Shown piece after piece: positions 55,680 to 64,000 of a DNA stretch of 64,000 bases (its first letter is position 1; every line of letters starts with the position of its first letter). Source of the DNA: DASXIF01 sp036498145. GTDB taxonomy: Bacteria > Actinomycetota > Actinomycetes > Mycobacteriales > Jatrophihabitantaceae. Where the stretch lies: the NCBI GenBank assembly GCA_963708625.1, contig CAVPSV010000004.1, forward strand, positions 1,240,001 to 1,304,000. Reading direction: 5' to 3'. The notes under the pieces are model-generated. The model did not search any database, was not told the origin of the DNA, and saw nothing but the letters and a program-made list of their open reading frames with translations. A program made the translations under genes and the position numbers.

Positions 55680-58564
55680 CTACGCCCCGATCTGCACAGT
55701 CCTGGTGTCGGAGTGCTGCGTCCACCGTGTGGGCGGAGGCGTTGGTGGCGGTGGTGATGTCGCGCGGCGGTCATGGTCGAAGGCCATAAGGAGGACACGT
55801 TCTCGGTCGACGGCGGCGTGGGCTGACGTGTCGGCGCCGGTCTTGTCGATGACTTGGCGCAGTACGTCGGCGGCAGGCGAATCAGTCATCGGGCCGTGGC
55901 TGGTGTCCTCGTCGAGGCACCCCGCCGTGTCGACATAAAGCGTGTTTTCCTTGCATCCACGGGTGGCGCCGACGTACAGGACTTCGCGGGTATTCGTTGC
56001 CGAGATCAGGGCGTGGGCGGTGTCAACAGTGCGACCCTGGACGCGGTGGGCGGTGGTGGCGTAGCCGAGTTCGACATGGTCGCGGACGTACTCGTCCGGA
56101 AGGATTACTTCAGCGGAATCATCGGCCCTAACTCGAAGTGAACCGTCGGACCTGGTCGCGACGACGGTCCAGGTATCGCCGTTCTTCACCCAGCCCCCCG
56201 GGATGCGCAGCATCCGGTTATTGCGGCGCGTGACGACCTGGTCGCCGACACCCGCTGTGCCGTTCGCAATCTTCGTCTGGACGTCGGAGACGTCGCCGGC
56301 GGCGATGCGCTCGGCCTGGGCACGCTGATTTAGGTCAGCCACGGACTCGCGGTCAGCGGCAATCATCACCGAGGCCAGCCCTTGCTTCGTATCGTCGCGC
56401 CACGAGGCGTAGAGCGCCTCAAGCATCGTGTCGCGGTCTCCGGAGCGGATCCGGTCACGGGCCATGTAGGTGTCGATTACGCCGGGATCGCCGACGCGGA
56501 GCCGAGTGGACGCGTCGCGTTCCCATTCCTGGGTGAACCGGTGTACCTGACCAAGCTCGGGGACATCGCCGCGGTCGTGTGCCAGCATTGCGAACGCGCC
56601 GCCGGCCGCGATGGCGCCGAGCTGCGCCCAGTCTCCGACGAGCAGAACCTTGGCGCCGGCGTCGCGCGCTTGAGTGACGATCACGTCGAGCGCAAGAGTG
56701 CCTGCGAGGCTGGCTTCGTCGATGATCACGAGCTGCCCAGGCCCCATGTCCCAGCGGTCGTGTTCCTCTTGGACGGCCTGCAGCCGGCGATTGAGCTCCC
56801 GTGCGCGCGCCGTCGACGGGCTGCTCGTCGTCCTCCCGATGAGCGCTTCGAGCTCAGCGATTCGCTCTTGCCGGCCTGTGTTCCGGTTACGTTCGGTGAG
56901 CCACTTTGTCGTGTTGTCGGTGGCGATCCCCAGCTCGTCGCCGAGCACTTGAGCCGCGGCAGCGGACGGCGCCAGCCCGATCACCGACCCGCGCCCGTAC
57001 TTGGCCTCCCATGCGCCACGGACTGTGGCGAGGGTGCGGGTCTTGCCCGTGCCAGCCGGTCCGACGAGCAGATCAAGCACCCGCCCGGAGCCAGCGATGC
57101 TGTGCACGACACCGGCCTGCTCGGAGGTCAGTGGGTGGCCGCCGGCGCCTGGTGCGGTGGCCAAGACGTCGCCCACGACATTGACGGTGAGGCATGGGCC
57201 TGTCGCATCGCGTGACGCCTCGAGGAGTCGGGTCTCGGCGTCGAGGATCTCCCGGGTTGTGTATATCCCGGAGCGGCTCGACCCCGGCGGAGTAAGCAGA
57301 AGGGCCGGTTCGAGTGCCAGCGCCGCGGTGTGATCGGCGACAGCGAGCCGGTCGGCTGGAGTGGCGAATCGGACCCCGTGCAGCTGTCTGTGCACTTCGG
57401 CCAGCACGTTCGCGGCGCTGAACGTCGCCCGCTTCGTTGCCACCGCGCCGAGGGCGACGGCGGCCACATCCTTCAGCATCGCCACGTCAATCGTGACGGC
57501 GTCCAATGCGGGCAGGTCATTGCGGTCGCGGAGGGAGGCAACCCACCCGGCCGTGTCTCCATCCCCGGCGAGGTGCGGTCGGGCCCGAGCGCGCCACTGG
57601 TGGGTCTGCTCGGACAGGGTGTGATGCTGCTTCTCCGGGCGCGTGGACAGCGTTGCCTGCTGCCGCAGTCGCAGCGTCTCCACCCGCGACGGCTGCCGTC
57701 CATGGGCCGACGCGAAGTCGCTGACCAGACCAGTCATTGCTTCCTCGATGTGTGCGGAGCGGCGGCTGAACTCACCGATCAGCGCGTCGGGTACCCCCTC
57801 GATGTCGTGACGAGGCACCGCGCTGTGCACCCGCACCCGCTCCTTCCACGCGTACCCCAAGCGCTCGGAAAGTAGGTCCTGCAGGACGCCTTCGTGCAGT
57901 TCGGACAGCGCGACGACGTAGCCGAACAAGGTGCGGGAATCCAATGAACGCCACCTGCCGTCGGAGACCGATTGGGCGCGGTTGGCCACCACAACGTGGG
58001 TGTGCAGGTGCGGGTCGCCGGCCCGGGAGTCCCAATGATCGAACGCGGTCGCCACAACTCCCCGGATGTCTTCGCGCACCGCACCGCCGCGCCCGGACCG
58101 TGAGGAGAACACGTGCTGCTCGGCCCAGCCGATAGCGGTGCTGACGGCATCAAGGTGCGCCGGTAGATGACCGACTGCGTGTGTGAGTCGGCGAGCGCCC
58201 ACACCGCCGACACCGACTTCGGGACGCTGAACGTGAGGTCGAACCCGGCCACTGGTTGCGACTCCGAGCCCGTCCGCCACCGTTTCGGTCGAGCGCCCAA
58301 ATGCTCGCCGGTTAGCGGGTCCTGCATCATCCCCAGCAGGCGGAAGAGGTGCTGTTCGCTGACGATCGCTCCGACGGGGACGCCTGCGCCGTCGGCCAGA
58401 CCAGCCAGTCCGGCACCCAGGAACCGGCCTGGCGGGGTGCCCGATTCGGCGTAGTAGCGGGTCAGTGGAGAGGACGCCGCGACCTCGACATCCCCGCGGG
58501 CGACTGAGCGCAGCAGGTACTCGTACCCCGTCCCGATGCTCATTCGCCGAATCGACACCGTCAC
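55680..58564 (-). pseudogene. MobF-type relaxase/helicase (TraA/TrwC), one frameshift
   Basis: The N-terminus (from 58564, or the ATG of MSIGTGYEYLLRS) contains the TrwC relaxase start with catalytic Tyr in YEYLL and the pair TRYYAESG, then FDLTFSVPKSVSAVWALAD. Near 58155 one base appears to be missing, and the rest continues in another frame to 55680: the metal-binding DPHLHTHVVVANRA, then a RecD-like helicase with Walker A GPAGTGKTRTL and LVIIDEASL. Total restored length is about 960 residues. It would nick oriT and pilot transfer of the element with another element's machinery. Whether the break is real decides mobility. Confidence 0.8.
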
Positions 58565-58681
58565 GCGCAGTAGGAGCTCGCGTCGGGGATCGCACCGAAG
58601 GTGCCAGAAGCGTGGGCGGCCTAGAAGTGGGGTGCGGCGGAGTGAGACGCGTCCGGCAGTCGACTGGTTCTGGCTGATGCG

Positions 58682-58700
58682 GCGGCGATAGGGGATCGCC
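58682..58700. promoter_or_regulatory. Candidate oriT hairpin
   Basis: CGGCGAT-AGGGG-ATCGCCG is a perfect 7-base inverted repeat with a 5-base loop in the 190-base gap between the divergent relaxase and RHH accessory genes, where oriT is normally found. The nick site is not identifiable. Confidence 0.35.
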
Positions 58701-58758
58701 GGGTGGGCGGTGAGGGGGCGATGAGGAGACCGGTGGTTAATTCGTGGTACGTTATTCT

Positions 58759-59256
58759 ATGGCCGTGAACGCGTCGCGGCGTGCTGGGAGGCCGTCGCTC
58801 AGCGGAGTCGGAGATTCTCCGCAACTGCGCGTCCGTCTACCCGAGGACGTCCGCGAGGCGCTCACCCGCCGCGCGGCCCAATCGGGTGTGACCGTCTCCG
58901 AACTCGCGCGGCGCGTGCTCACCGGCGTCGTCCAGGACCGCCCTGAAGTCAAGGTGCAGCTCGAACTTCACCGCGTGCTCCTCGGCAAGCTCATAGCCGA
59001 CCACGGCCCGATGTTGGACAAGGCATGCCACAACATCGAACGGATGCGTTCGCTAGTCCGCGGACCACAGGCCCACGATTGGCTCGATGAGTGGTCCGAA
59101 CTCATCACCCACCCTGGGCCAAGTCTCATCGACGTGTTCCTCGGCGAGGACGAGCACAGTATCGACATGCGCCAGGTGAGCCCGTTCGCCGGCGCCCTCA
59201 CCCAAGCTGAGCGTCTGGCGGCGATTGAGCGGGCGCGCGGTCATGCGGCGGGCTGA
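58759..59256 (+). CDS. Ribbon-helix-helix protein, probable relaxosome accessory
   Basis: 165 residues from ATG 58759 (GTG 58744 possible). After a basic start, RVRLPEDVREALTRRAAQSGVTVSELARRVLTGV is a ribbon-helix-helix DNA-binding motif; a helical C-terminal half follows. It is divergent from the MobF relaxase gene, the place of TrwA/MobC-type accessory proteins that bind oriT and repress the transfer operon. Confidence 0.75.
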   Translation: MAVNASRRAGRPSLSGVGDSPQLRVRLPEDVREALTRRAAQSGVTVSELARRVLTGVVQDRPEVKVQLELHRVLLGKLIADHGPMLDKACHNIERMRSLVRGPQAHDWLDEWSELITHPGPSLIDVFLGEDEHSIDMRQVSPFAGALTQAERLAAIERARGHAAG

Positions 59257-59390
59257 ACTCCTGCAAACGACCAGGGTTCGCCGTCGCCGGCTCGGCTGTC
59301 GAATACTGCGCGTATTCGGTCGACGAGGGCCCGCCGAGTCGTTCGCGGGATTGACACCGGTTCCACCGGACCTCGGGTCGCCGATGCAGC

Positions 59391-59759
59391 CTATGCCGGC
59401 TGGGCCGTGTGGCGGAGGGTGGCAAGGTCAAGGTCGACCTCTTCGCCGTTAATCGTCACGACGATGCGTGCGGTGTCCGCGCCGGCCGCGCTGAGGTAGT
59501 CGAACAGCGTTGACAGCAGCATGTCGTCACGGTTTTCCAGGCGTGACACTGTGCCTTGCCCGATTCCGAGCCGGCGGGCGACCTCGATCTGGGTAAGGTC
59601 ACCGGCCTTGCGGATCATTGCCAGGCTCATCGCGTGTGCGCGGTCCATCTCGCGGATGGCGGTGCGCGCCTGATCGACGTCGTCGGCGGTATCCGGGTCG
59701 TCCAGCAGCCGGTCCAGGTGGTCGTTGCCGCGTACGAACACGCTCTCCTCGTTGCTCAT
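59391..59759 (-). CDS. HigA-like XRE antitoxin
   Basis: 122 residues from ATG 59759. The helix-turn-helix is seen in AGDLTQIEVARRLGIGQGTVSRLENRDDMLLSTLFDYLSAAG, with an N-terminal helical part (DTADDVDQARTAIREMDRAHAMSLAMI) and a short strand-rich tail. It overlaps the upstream toxin gene by ATGA, with the toxin gene first, as in HigBA. Confidence 0.85.
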   Translation of the reverse strand: MSNEESVFVRGNDHLDRLLDDPDTADDVDQARTAIREMDRAHAMSLAMIRKAGDLTQIEVARRLGIGQGTVSRLENRDDMLLSTLFDYLSAAGADTARIVVTINGEEVDLDLATLRHTAQPA

Positions 59760-60160
59760 GACTGCTCCTTCATTTGCCGGTACCACTGGTCGATCAATGC
59801 GTCCGCTCGGGCGCCAACGCTGTTGTAGAACACGTCACCCATCTGCGCCTTGTCAGCCGCGAACAAGGCCACCACCAGAACGCCGCGCTGCTCGGGTGGG
59901 AAATAGCAGATGACACGCACCGCGACACCGGGCACAAATGGGTGCGCGGTACGCCAGAGCGGGTATCGGCGTGACTGGCGAACCCACTTCAACGACGCCG
60001 TCTCGTCGTCCCTGTCCGGCGTTTCGGTCAATTCCTGCAGTTCGGCCAAGGCTGCCAACACCCACCGCCGGACGGTCCGGGCGTGCTCGTCACCGGCCTT
60101 CGCCTCAGCGTCGACTCGGTCGAGCCAGTTCCCGAAATCGCTCGGCCAATCGATGATCAC
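59756..60160 (-). CDS. HigB/RelE-superfamily toxin
   Basis: 134 residues from GTG 60160. A RelE-like fold is suggested by VLAALAELQELTETPDRDDETASLKWVRQSRRYPLWRTAHPFVPGVAVRVICYFPPEQRGVLVVALFAADKAQMGDVFYNSVGARADALIDQW, the style of phage-derived Gp49-like HigB toxins that cut mRNA on the ribosome. It is directly coupled to the XRE antitoxin gene. It may stabilise the integrated element. Confidence 0.8.
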   Translation of the reverse strand: MIIDWPSDFGNWLDRVDAEAKAGDEHARTVRRWVLAALAELQELTETPDRDDETASLKWVRQSRRYPLWRTAHPFVPGVAVRVICYFPPEQRGVLVVALFAADKAQMGDVFYNSVGARADALIDQWYRQMKEQS

Positions 60161-60208
60161 CCACCTAGTATGTCATGGACGGCATATCGATGCGAAGCCA
60201 TATATGGG

Positions 60209-60442
60209 CTAGGAGTCGAGGATTAGCTCCGCGGGCTGGACGCCAAGTGTGTCGGCCAGCAGCCAGATGTTGTCGAGGGCGATGTTGCGTTCTCCGCGTT
60301 CGACCGACCCGACGTAGGTCCGGTCCAGCCCGGCTTCGTGCGCGAGCTGTTCCTGAGTCCAGCCGAGTTCCGTGCGCAACTCCCGCACACGGGATCCGAA
60401 GGCGGCGCGCCGACGCGTAGCGACGCTCTGGCGGGCTGGCAT
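60209..60442 (-). CDS. XRE family transcriptional regulator
   Basis: 77 residues from ATG 60442. A complete helix-turn-helix: FGSRVRELRTELGWTQEQLAHEAGLDRTYVGSVERGERNIALDNIWLLADTLGVQPAEL. It is divergent from the small gene at 60526 and may repress excision or transfer genes of the element. Confidence 0.85.
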   Translation of the reverse strand: MPARQSVATRRRAAFGSRVRELRTELGWTQEQLAHEAGLDRTYVGSVERGERNIALDNIWLLADTLGVQPAELILDS

Positions 60443-60525
60443 GTCCACAACCCTGGCGCCACGATGACTATAAGACGACGGACTATAAGTATCATTCGAG
60501 CCGAGCGCACAGCCCGGAGGCCGAC

Positions 60526-60819
60526 GTGGATGACCGAACACTCCAACTACCGACGCCGGTCGGACGCGAGATCGTCAGCGCGTCGGATGACTTCGTTGTC
60601 GACCTCACGGTCGAGATCGTCCCGCGCGGCACGAGTCCGAGCACATGGCCCGCGCTGGCGGTCGAACCCGCGGACAAGCGCATCGTCCGACTCCGTGGCG
60701 ACCGCCGAGACGCTGCGGGCGCCCCCAGCCTGGCCTACCTCGAGTCAGGCTGCGCGCGTCAGCTCGCGGCCGCCTTGGTGAGGGCAGCGGACATCGTTGA
60801 CGAACTGCTAAACGCGTGA
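60526..60819 (+). CDS. Small hypothetical protein
   Basis: 97 residues with no recognised family. A strand-rich first half (DDFVVDLTVEIVPRG) is followed by a helical end (LESGCARQLAAALVRAADIVDELL). Divergent from the XRE regulator and just upstream of xis; probably an element-encoded gene. Confidence 0.55.
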   Translation: MDDRTLQLPTPVGREIVSASDDFVVDLTVEIVPRGTSPSTWPALAVEPADKRIVRLRGDRRDAAGAPSLAYLESGCARQLAAALVRAADIVDELLNA

Positions 60820-60926
60820 GCGCGTTCACCCCTGACGACGCGCGTTTACCTGATTAGTGGTCCGGGTTCCTGCGAGCCCCGACGCCACAGCCTTCAGGGC
60901 GTAACCACTAGCTCACGGAGGTAGCA

Positions 60927-61130
60927 ATGGACAGACTCCTCACCGTCCCCGAGACCGCCGAGCGTCTCAACACGTCGGAGCGCTTCGTTCGGCGCATGAT
61001 CAACGAACGCCGGATTCAGTTCGTCCGCGTCGGCCGGCACGTACGGATCGCCGAGGCGGTGCTCGACACGTTCGTCGGAGCAGGCGTCGTCGAACCGGTG
61101 CTCCTGCGTCGCACACGGGACGCCCGGTGA
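60927..61130 (+). CDS. xis: Excisionase (Xis), helix-turn-helix 17 family
   Basis: 67 residues: LLTVPETAERLNTSERFVRRMINERRIQFVRVGRHVRIAEAVLDTFV, the MerR-like excisionase fold. It precedes the integrase gene with a GTGA overlap, the usual xis-int order, and should direct excision of the element. Confidence 0.9.
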   Translation: MDRLLTVPETAERLNTSERFVRRMINERRIQFVRVGRHVRIAEAVLDTFVGAGVVEPVLLRRTRDAR

Positions 61131-62300
61131 ACCGCCGACGGTTCGGTAGCGTCCGGCGACTTCCGTCCGGGCGATGGCAGGCGCGATATCGCGGGGAGGA
61201 CGGGCTCATGCGCCCGGCGCCCGTGACCTTCGAGCGGCGCGTCGGACGCAGACCGGTGGCTGGCGCACGAAGAGGTCACCATCGCCAGCGGCGATTGGGT
61301 CAACCCAGACGTCGGCCTGATCCCGCTCGGCGACTACGCAGCACGGTGGGTGCGCGAGCGGGCAAATCTTCGGCCGAAGACCCATGCAGCTTTACGAGGG
61401 CCTGGTCCGCAACCACATCGATCCGACGCTCGGGTCCGTGCTCGATCGCCGACATCACTCCTGCCCGAGTGCGCACCTGGCGGGCCGACCTGATCGACAG
61501 GGGCATCTCACCGACGACCGTGGCGAAGGCGTACCGCTTGCTCCGCACCGATGCTCACAACAGCCGTAGACGACCGGCTCATCCGCGATAACCCCTGCCG
61601 CATCCGGGGCGCCGCCGCCGAGCGTCCACCCGAACGTCCGACGCTGACCGTCGACCAGGTCTTCGCGCGTGGCCGATGCCATGCCCGGCGCTACCGGGTC
61701 GCTCGTCCTGCTCGCGACCTTCGCCAGCATGCGCTTCGGCGAGCTGGCGGCGCTGCAACGTCAGCACCTCGACCTCGAGGGCGGGTTCGTCGACATCCGG
61801 GTCGCGGTGGTCGAGCTGGGCCACGGTGAACTCATCGTCGGGCCGCCGAAGACAGCCGCCGGGCGTCGGGTCGTCGCGATCCCGTCCGAGCTGCTGCCGG
61901 ACATCCGGCGGCACCTCACGCGAGTTCGTCGGCGCCAGCCCGACGCGCTGATCTTCGCCGGGCCGAAGGGCGCCCCACTGCGCCGCTCGAACTTCTCGAA
62001 GTTCGTGGGCGCGACGCTCTCGACGCGGCCGGCATCGATCGAGGCGTCCACTTCCACGATCTCCGGCACACCGGCAACACCCTCGCCGCCCAGGCCGGCG
62101 CCACGATGTCCGACCTGATGGCCCGGATGGGCCACGCCAGCACGCGGGCTGCGCAGATCTACCTGCACACCACCTCGCAGCGCGATCGGGTCGTCGCCGA
62201 GGCGCTGAATCCGCTGCTCGCCGGCGCGAAGTGGCACGGTTGTGGCACGACACGCCGTAGACGAGCCCTTGGCGCCGCGCGCCGCCAATGCCGAAAATGA
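61127..62300 (+). pseudogene. int: Tyrosine recombinase / integrase, frame broken several times
   Basis: GTG start overlapping the xis stop. Restored, it is a complete integrase of about 385 residues: N-terminal RRFGSVRRLPSGRWQARYRG, SAM-like core-binding domain (PLGDYAARWVRERANLRPKTMQLYEGLVRNHIDPTLG), and catalytic domain with Arg in TFASMRFGELAALQ, HDLRHTGNTLAA (HxxR) and GHASTRAAQIYLHTT (His and Tyr nucleophile). Single extra bases occur near 61230, 61383, 61439, 61550, 61667 and 62017. The stop (62298-62300) lies inside the attachment repeat. It integrates the element into tRNA-Gly. Confidence 0.85.
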
Positions 62301-62374
62301 CGAAGGCCCCGGAGTCCGAGGCCTTCAGCGGGGAGCGGGTGACGGGAATCGAACCCGCACTGTCAGCTTGGGAA
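62295..62374. repeat. Right attachment site (attR) of the integrated element
   Basis: The 80-base copy of attL, differing at one base (G at 62314). It contains the integrase stop codon and the 3' part of tRNA-Gly, so the tRNA is kept intact after insertion. Confidence 0.9.
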
Positions 62375-62404
62375 GCTGATGTTCTGCCATTGAACTACAC
62401 CCGC
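62334..62404 (-). tRNA. tRNA-Gly (anticodon CCC)
   Basis: Minus strand: acceptor GCGGGTG pairs with CACCCGC, T arm GCGGGTTCGATTCCCGT, anticodon loop TTCCCAA closed by TCAGC/GCTGA, giving CCC. It is 71 nt with no encoded CCA. The 5' half is chromosomal and the 3' half comes from the element's attachment site. Confidence 0.93.
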
Positions 62405-62556
62405 AGACGGCGGAAACCCTACACGAAGTGCCCGAAATCCGGGGCCTCCGATCCGATCTCACCCGTGCGTGAATGATCTTGATCGAGCTGCCGTTGACCG
62501 CGGGTCGACCGACTTACGCAGGCGTAGCAGTGGCACGATGGTGGCATAATGATGGC

Positions 62557-62793
62557 ATGACCCGTGCGCGATTGAGCACCACGGTGGACGCTGACCTCCT
62601 CGACTCGGCACGCAGCATTCGCTCCGGGTCCACCGATGCAGCCCTTGTCGATGAGGCGCTGCGCGCCTTGCTGGTCCGTCACCGATCCGCGCAGGTGGAC
62701 GCGAGCTATGCCGCCTATGGCCAGCACCCGGTCGACGAGCCGGACGAGTGGGGCGATTTGGCATCGTGGCGACGCGCAGCGGCCACATCGTGA
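62557..62793 (+). CDS. MazE/VapB-type antitoxin
   Basis: 78 residues: RLSTTVDADLLDSARSIRSGSTDAALVDEALRALLVRHR is a ribbon-helix-helix-like N-terminus, and the acidic tail (VDEPDEWGDLASWR) should wrap around the toxin. It overlaps the MazF-like gene by GTGA and lies on the chromosome side of attR. Confidence 0.8.
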   Translation: MTRARLSTTVDADLLDSARSIRSGSTDAALVDEALRALLVRHRSAQVDASYAAYGQHPVDEPDEWGDLASWRRAAATS

Positions 62794-63227
62794 ACGTGCT
62801 CCCCGCTCGTGGCGAGGTGTGGTGGTGCGAGATGGCCGAAATCGGCCGGCGCCCTGTCGTCGTCCTGTCCCGCGACGCGGTGATCCCATGGCATCGCCGG
62901 GCACTCGTCGCGCCGTGCACCACGACGATCCGGGGGCTCGCGAGCGAGGTCACTCTCGAGCCTGGCGACGATCCGGTCCCGCAGCGCTCGGCGGTGAACC
63001 TCGACTCCGTCGAAAGCGTCTCGCTCGCAGTACTCGTGCAGCGGCTCGGCCGGCTGGCGGATGCGCGCATGCGCGAGATCTGTGCCGCGCTGGGGATCGC
63101 TGTCGGACTGCACCGACTGAAACGAACAAGGTCCGGCGCAAGCATCCTTGACGTCGGCCAACCGAGAACGACGCCGCCCCTTGGTGCGCTAGCGTGCCCG
63201 CGTGGACGTCGTACGCACCCCGGATGA
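62790..63227 (+). CDS. MazF/PemK-type endoribonuclease toxin
   Basis: 145 residues from GTG 62790. The core LPARGEVWWCEMAEIGRRPVVVLSRDAVI, VAPCTTTIRGLASEVTLEPG and AVNLDSVESVSLAVL matches MazF/PemK. The last 35 residues go beyond the usual length and overlap the dehalogenase start by about 26 bases. Paired with the upstream antitoxin. Confidence 0.85.
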   Translation: MNVLPARGEVWWCEMAEIGRRPVVVLSRDAVIPWHRRALVAPCTTTIRGLASEVTLEPGDDPVPQRSAVNLDSVESVSLAVLVQRLGRLADARMREICAALGIAVGLHRLKRTRSGASILDVGQPRTTPPLGALACPRGRRTHPG

Positions 63228-64000
63228 GCGCTTCGCCGATGTGCCCGACTTCGGGTACCCACCGAGCTACGCAGAGGTCTCCGACCAGGACGGCGGGTCG
63301 CTGCGCATCGCCTACGTCGAGCACGGCGACCCCGGTGCCGACCCGGTGCTGCTCCTGCACGGAGAACCGTCGTGGTCGTTCCTGTACCGAAAGATGATCG
63401 AGCCGATAGCGGCTGCCGGGCGTCGCGTGATCGCCCCGGACCTCGTCGGCTTCGGGCGGTCGGACAAGCCCACCCGAACCGAGGACCACAGCTACGCGCG
63501 GCACGTCGAATGGATCCGCGCGCTGATCTTCGACGAGCTGGCGCTCGACCGCATCACCGTCGTCGGGCAGGACTGGGGCGGCCTGATCGGGCTGCGGCTC
63601 GTCGGCGAACACCCGGCGCACTTCTCGCATGTCGTCGCCGCCAACACCGGCCTGCCCACCGGTGACCACCCGATGCCCGAGATCTGGCACCAGTTCCGCA
63701 CCGTGATGCAGACGGCGCCGACCATCGACGTCGGTCGTTTCGTGCAGGCCGGCTGCAAACGCCCGATGAGCGACGAGATCCGCGCCGCCTACGACGCGCC
63801 ATTCCCGGACCCGACCTTTCAGGCCGCTGCTCGCGCCATGCCGGGGCTCGTGCCGATCACTCCGGACGATCCGGCCAGCGCCGCCAACCGCGCCGCGTGG
63901 ACCGTACTGACCCAGCTGCCGATCCCGTTCCTGGTGGCGTTCAGCGACAGCGATCCGATCACCGGTCCGATGCGGGAGATCCTCGTCAAGGCCATGCCAG
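63202..64000 (+). CDS. Haloalkane dehalogenase (HLD-I type), 3' end outside the window
   Basis: An open frame of 266 codons without a stop. It starts at GTG 63202 (DVVRTPDERFADVPDFGYPPSY) and matches HLD-I alpha/beta-hydrolases: LLHGEPSWSFLYRKM with the halide-stabilising Glu/Trp region, and VGQDWGGLIG with the nucleophile Asp at about residue 124. It cuts carbon-halogen bonds by hydrolysis. The catalytic His and second acid lie beyond the window. Marked partial. Confidence 0.9.
   Translation, partial: MDVVRTPDERFADVPDFGYPPSYAEVSDQDGGSLRIAYVEHGDPGADPVLLLHGEPSWSFLYRKMIEPIAAAGRRVIAPDLVGFGRSDKPTRTEDHSYARHVEWIRALIFDELALDRITVVGQDWGGLIGLRLVGEHPAHFSHVVAANTGLPTGDHPMPEIWHQFRTVMQTAPTIDVGRFVQAGCKRPMSDEIRAAYDAPFPDPTFQAAARAMPGLVPITPDDPASAANRAAWTVLTQLPIPFLVAFSDSDPITGPMREILVKAMP

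Noticed and set aside
60209..60442. XRE regulator as the antitoxin of the nearby HigB-like toxin
   Set aside because: The toxin gene overlaps another XRE gene (59391-59759) by ATGA, which is the better partner; this one is separate and divergent from the next gene.
1..64000. CRISPR arrays, insertion sequences or rRNA genes
   Set aside because: No regular spaced repeats, transposase motifs or rRNA sequence were seen; the only recombinase is the tRNA-linked integrase.

Overview
The window is high-GC actinobacterial chromosome, with frequent GTG starts, ATGA/GTGA-coupled genes and tRNAs without an encoded CCA. A FadE5-type acyl-CoA dehydrogenase, a KstR-like operator and a mycobacterial-type cyclase-ATPase point to a lipid- or steroid-catabolising relative of mycobacteria, Rhodococcus or Frankiales. 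The species cannot be fixed from the sequence.

Layout. 0-38.5 kb is chromosome. It starts with a catabolic block: the end of a flavin monooxygenase, an SDR, a SnoaL-like protein and a dehydrogenase behind a KstR-like site. Next come a cyclase-ATPase, a very large secreted lamin-tail protein, Uma2 and DUF2695 genes and tRNA-Ser. A self-regulated TetR/SDR/aldo-keto reductase unit and a MarR/hydrolase pair follow, both with clear palindromic operators. After these come an ECF sigma factor fused in operon with a membrane-anchored BNR-propeller protein, a lipoprotein/desaturase/DoxX/methyltransferase operon, a complete livGFHMK transporter, VapBC, a redoxin lacking one redox cysteine, AraC and VOC genes, a secreted beta-helix protein, a phosphatase, fadE5, serA and a VOC/MarR pair.

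38.85-62.37 kb is a 23.4-kb integrative mobilizable element inserted in tRNA-Gly(CCC). The ends are 80-bp direct repeats differing at one base. The intact tRNA is restored at the right end, beside a tyrosine integrase and an excisionase; the displaced 3' half of the tRNA lies at the left. The backbone (55.7-62.3 kb) has a MobF relaxase, an RHH accessory protein, a HigBA pair, Xis and Int, and no conjugation genes. The cargo (39.0-55.6 kb) is a defence island: a DUF262+HEPN pair; a ParB-like/SNF2/DUF3883 operon facing HNH, Vsr and a cytosine-5 methyltransferase; a broken GIY-YIG nuclease gene; and a NADAR protein divergent from a 1320-residue STAND-like ATPase ending in a phosphoribosyltransferase-like effector, followed by a NUDIX hydrolase. 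The two larger modules are the best candidates for undescribed immune systems.

62.4-64 kb is chromosome again: a MazEF-type pair and a haloalkane dehalogenase running off the end.

Sequence quality: many genes, including housekeeping fadE5 and serA, are broken by single-base changes, almost all of them +1 insertions, while neighbouring long genes are intact. Most of these breaks look like sequencing or assembly error, and the frame-broken genes are described here by their restored reading.
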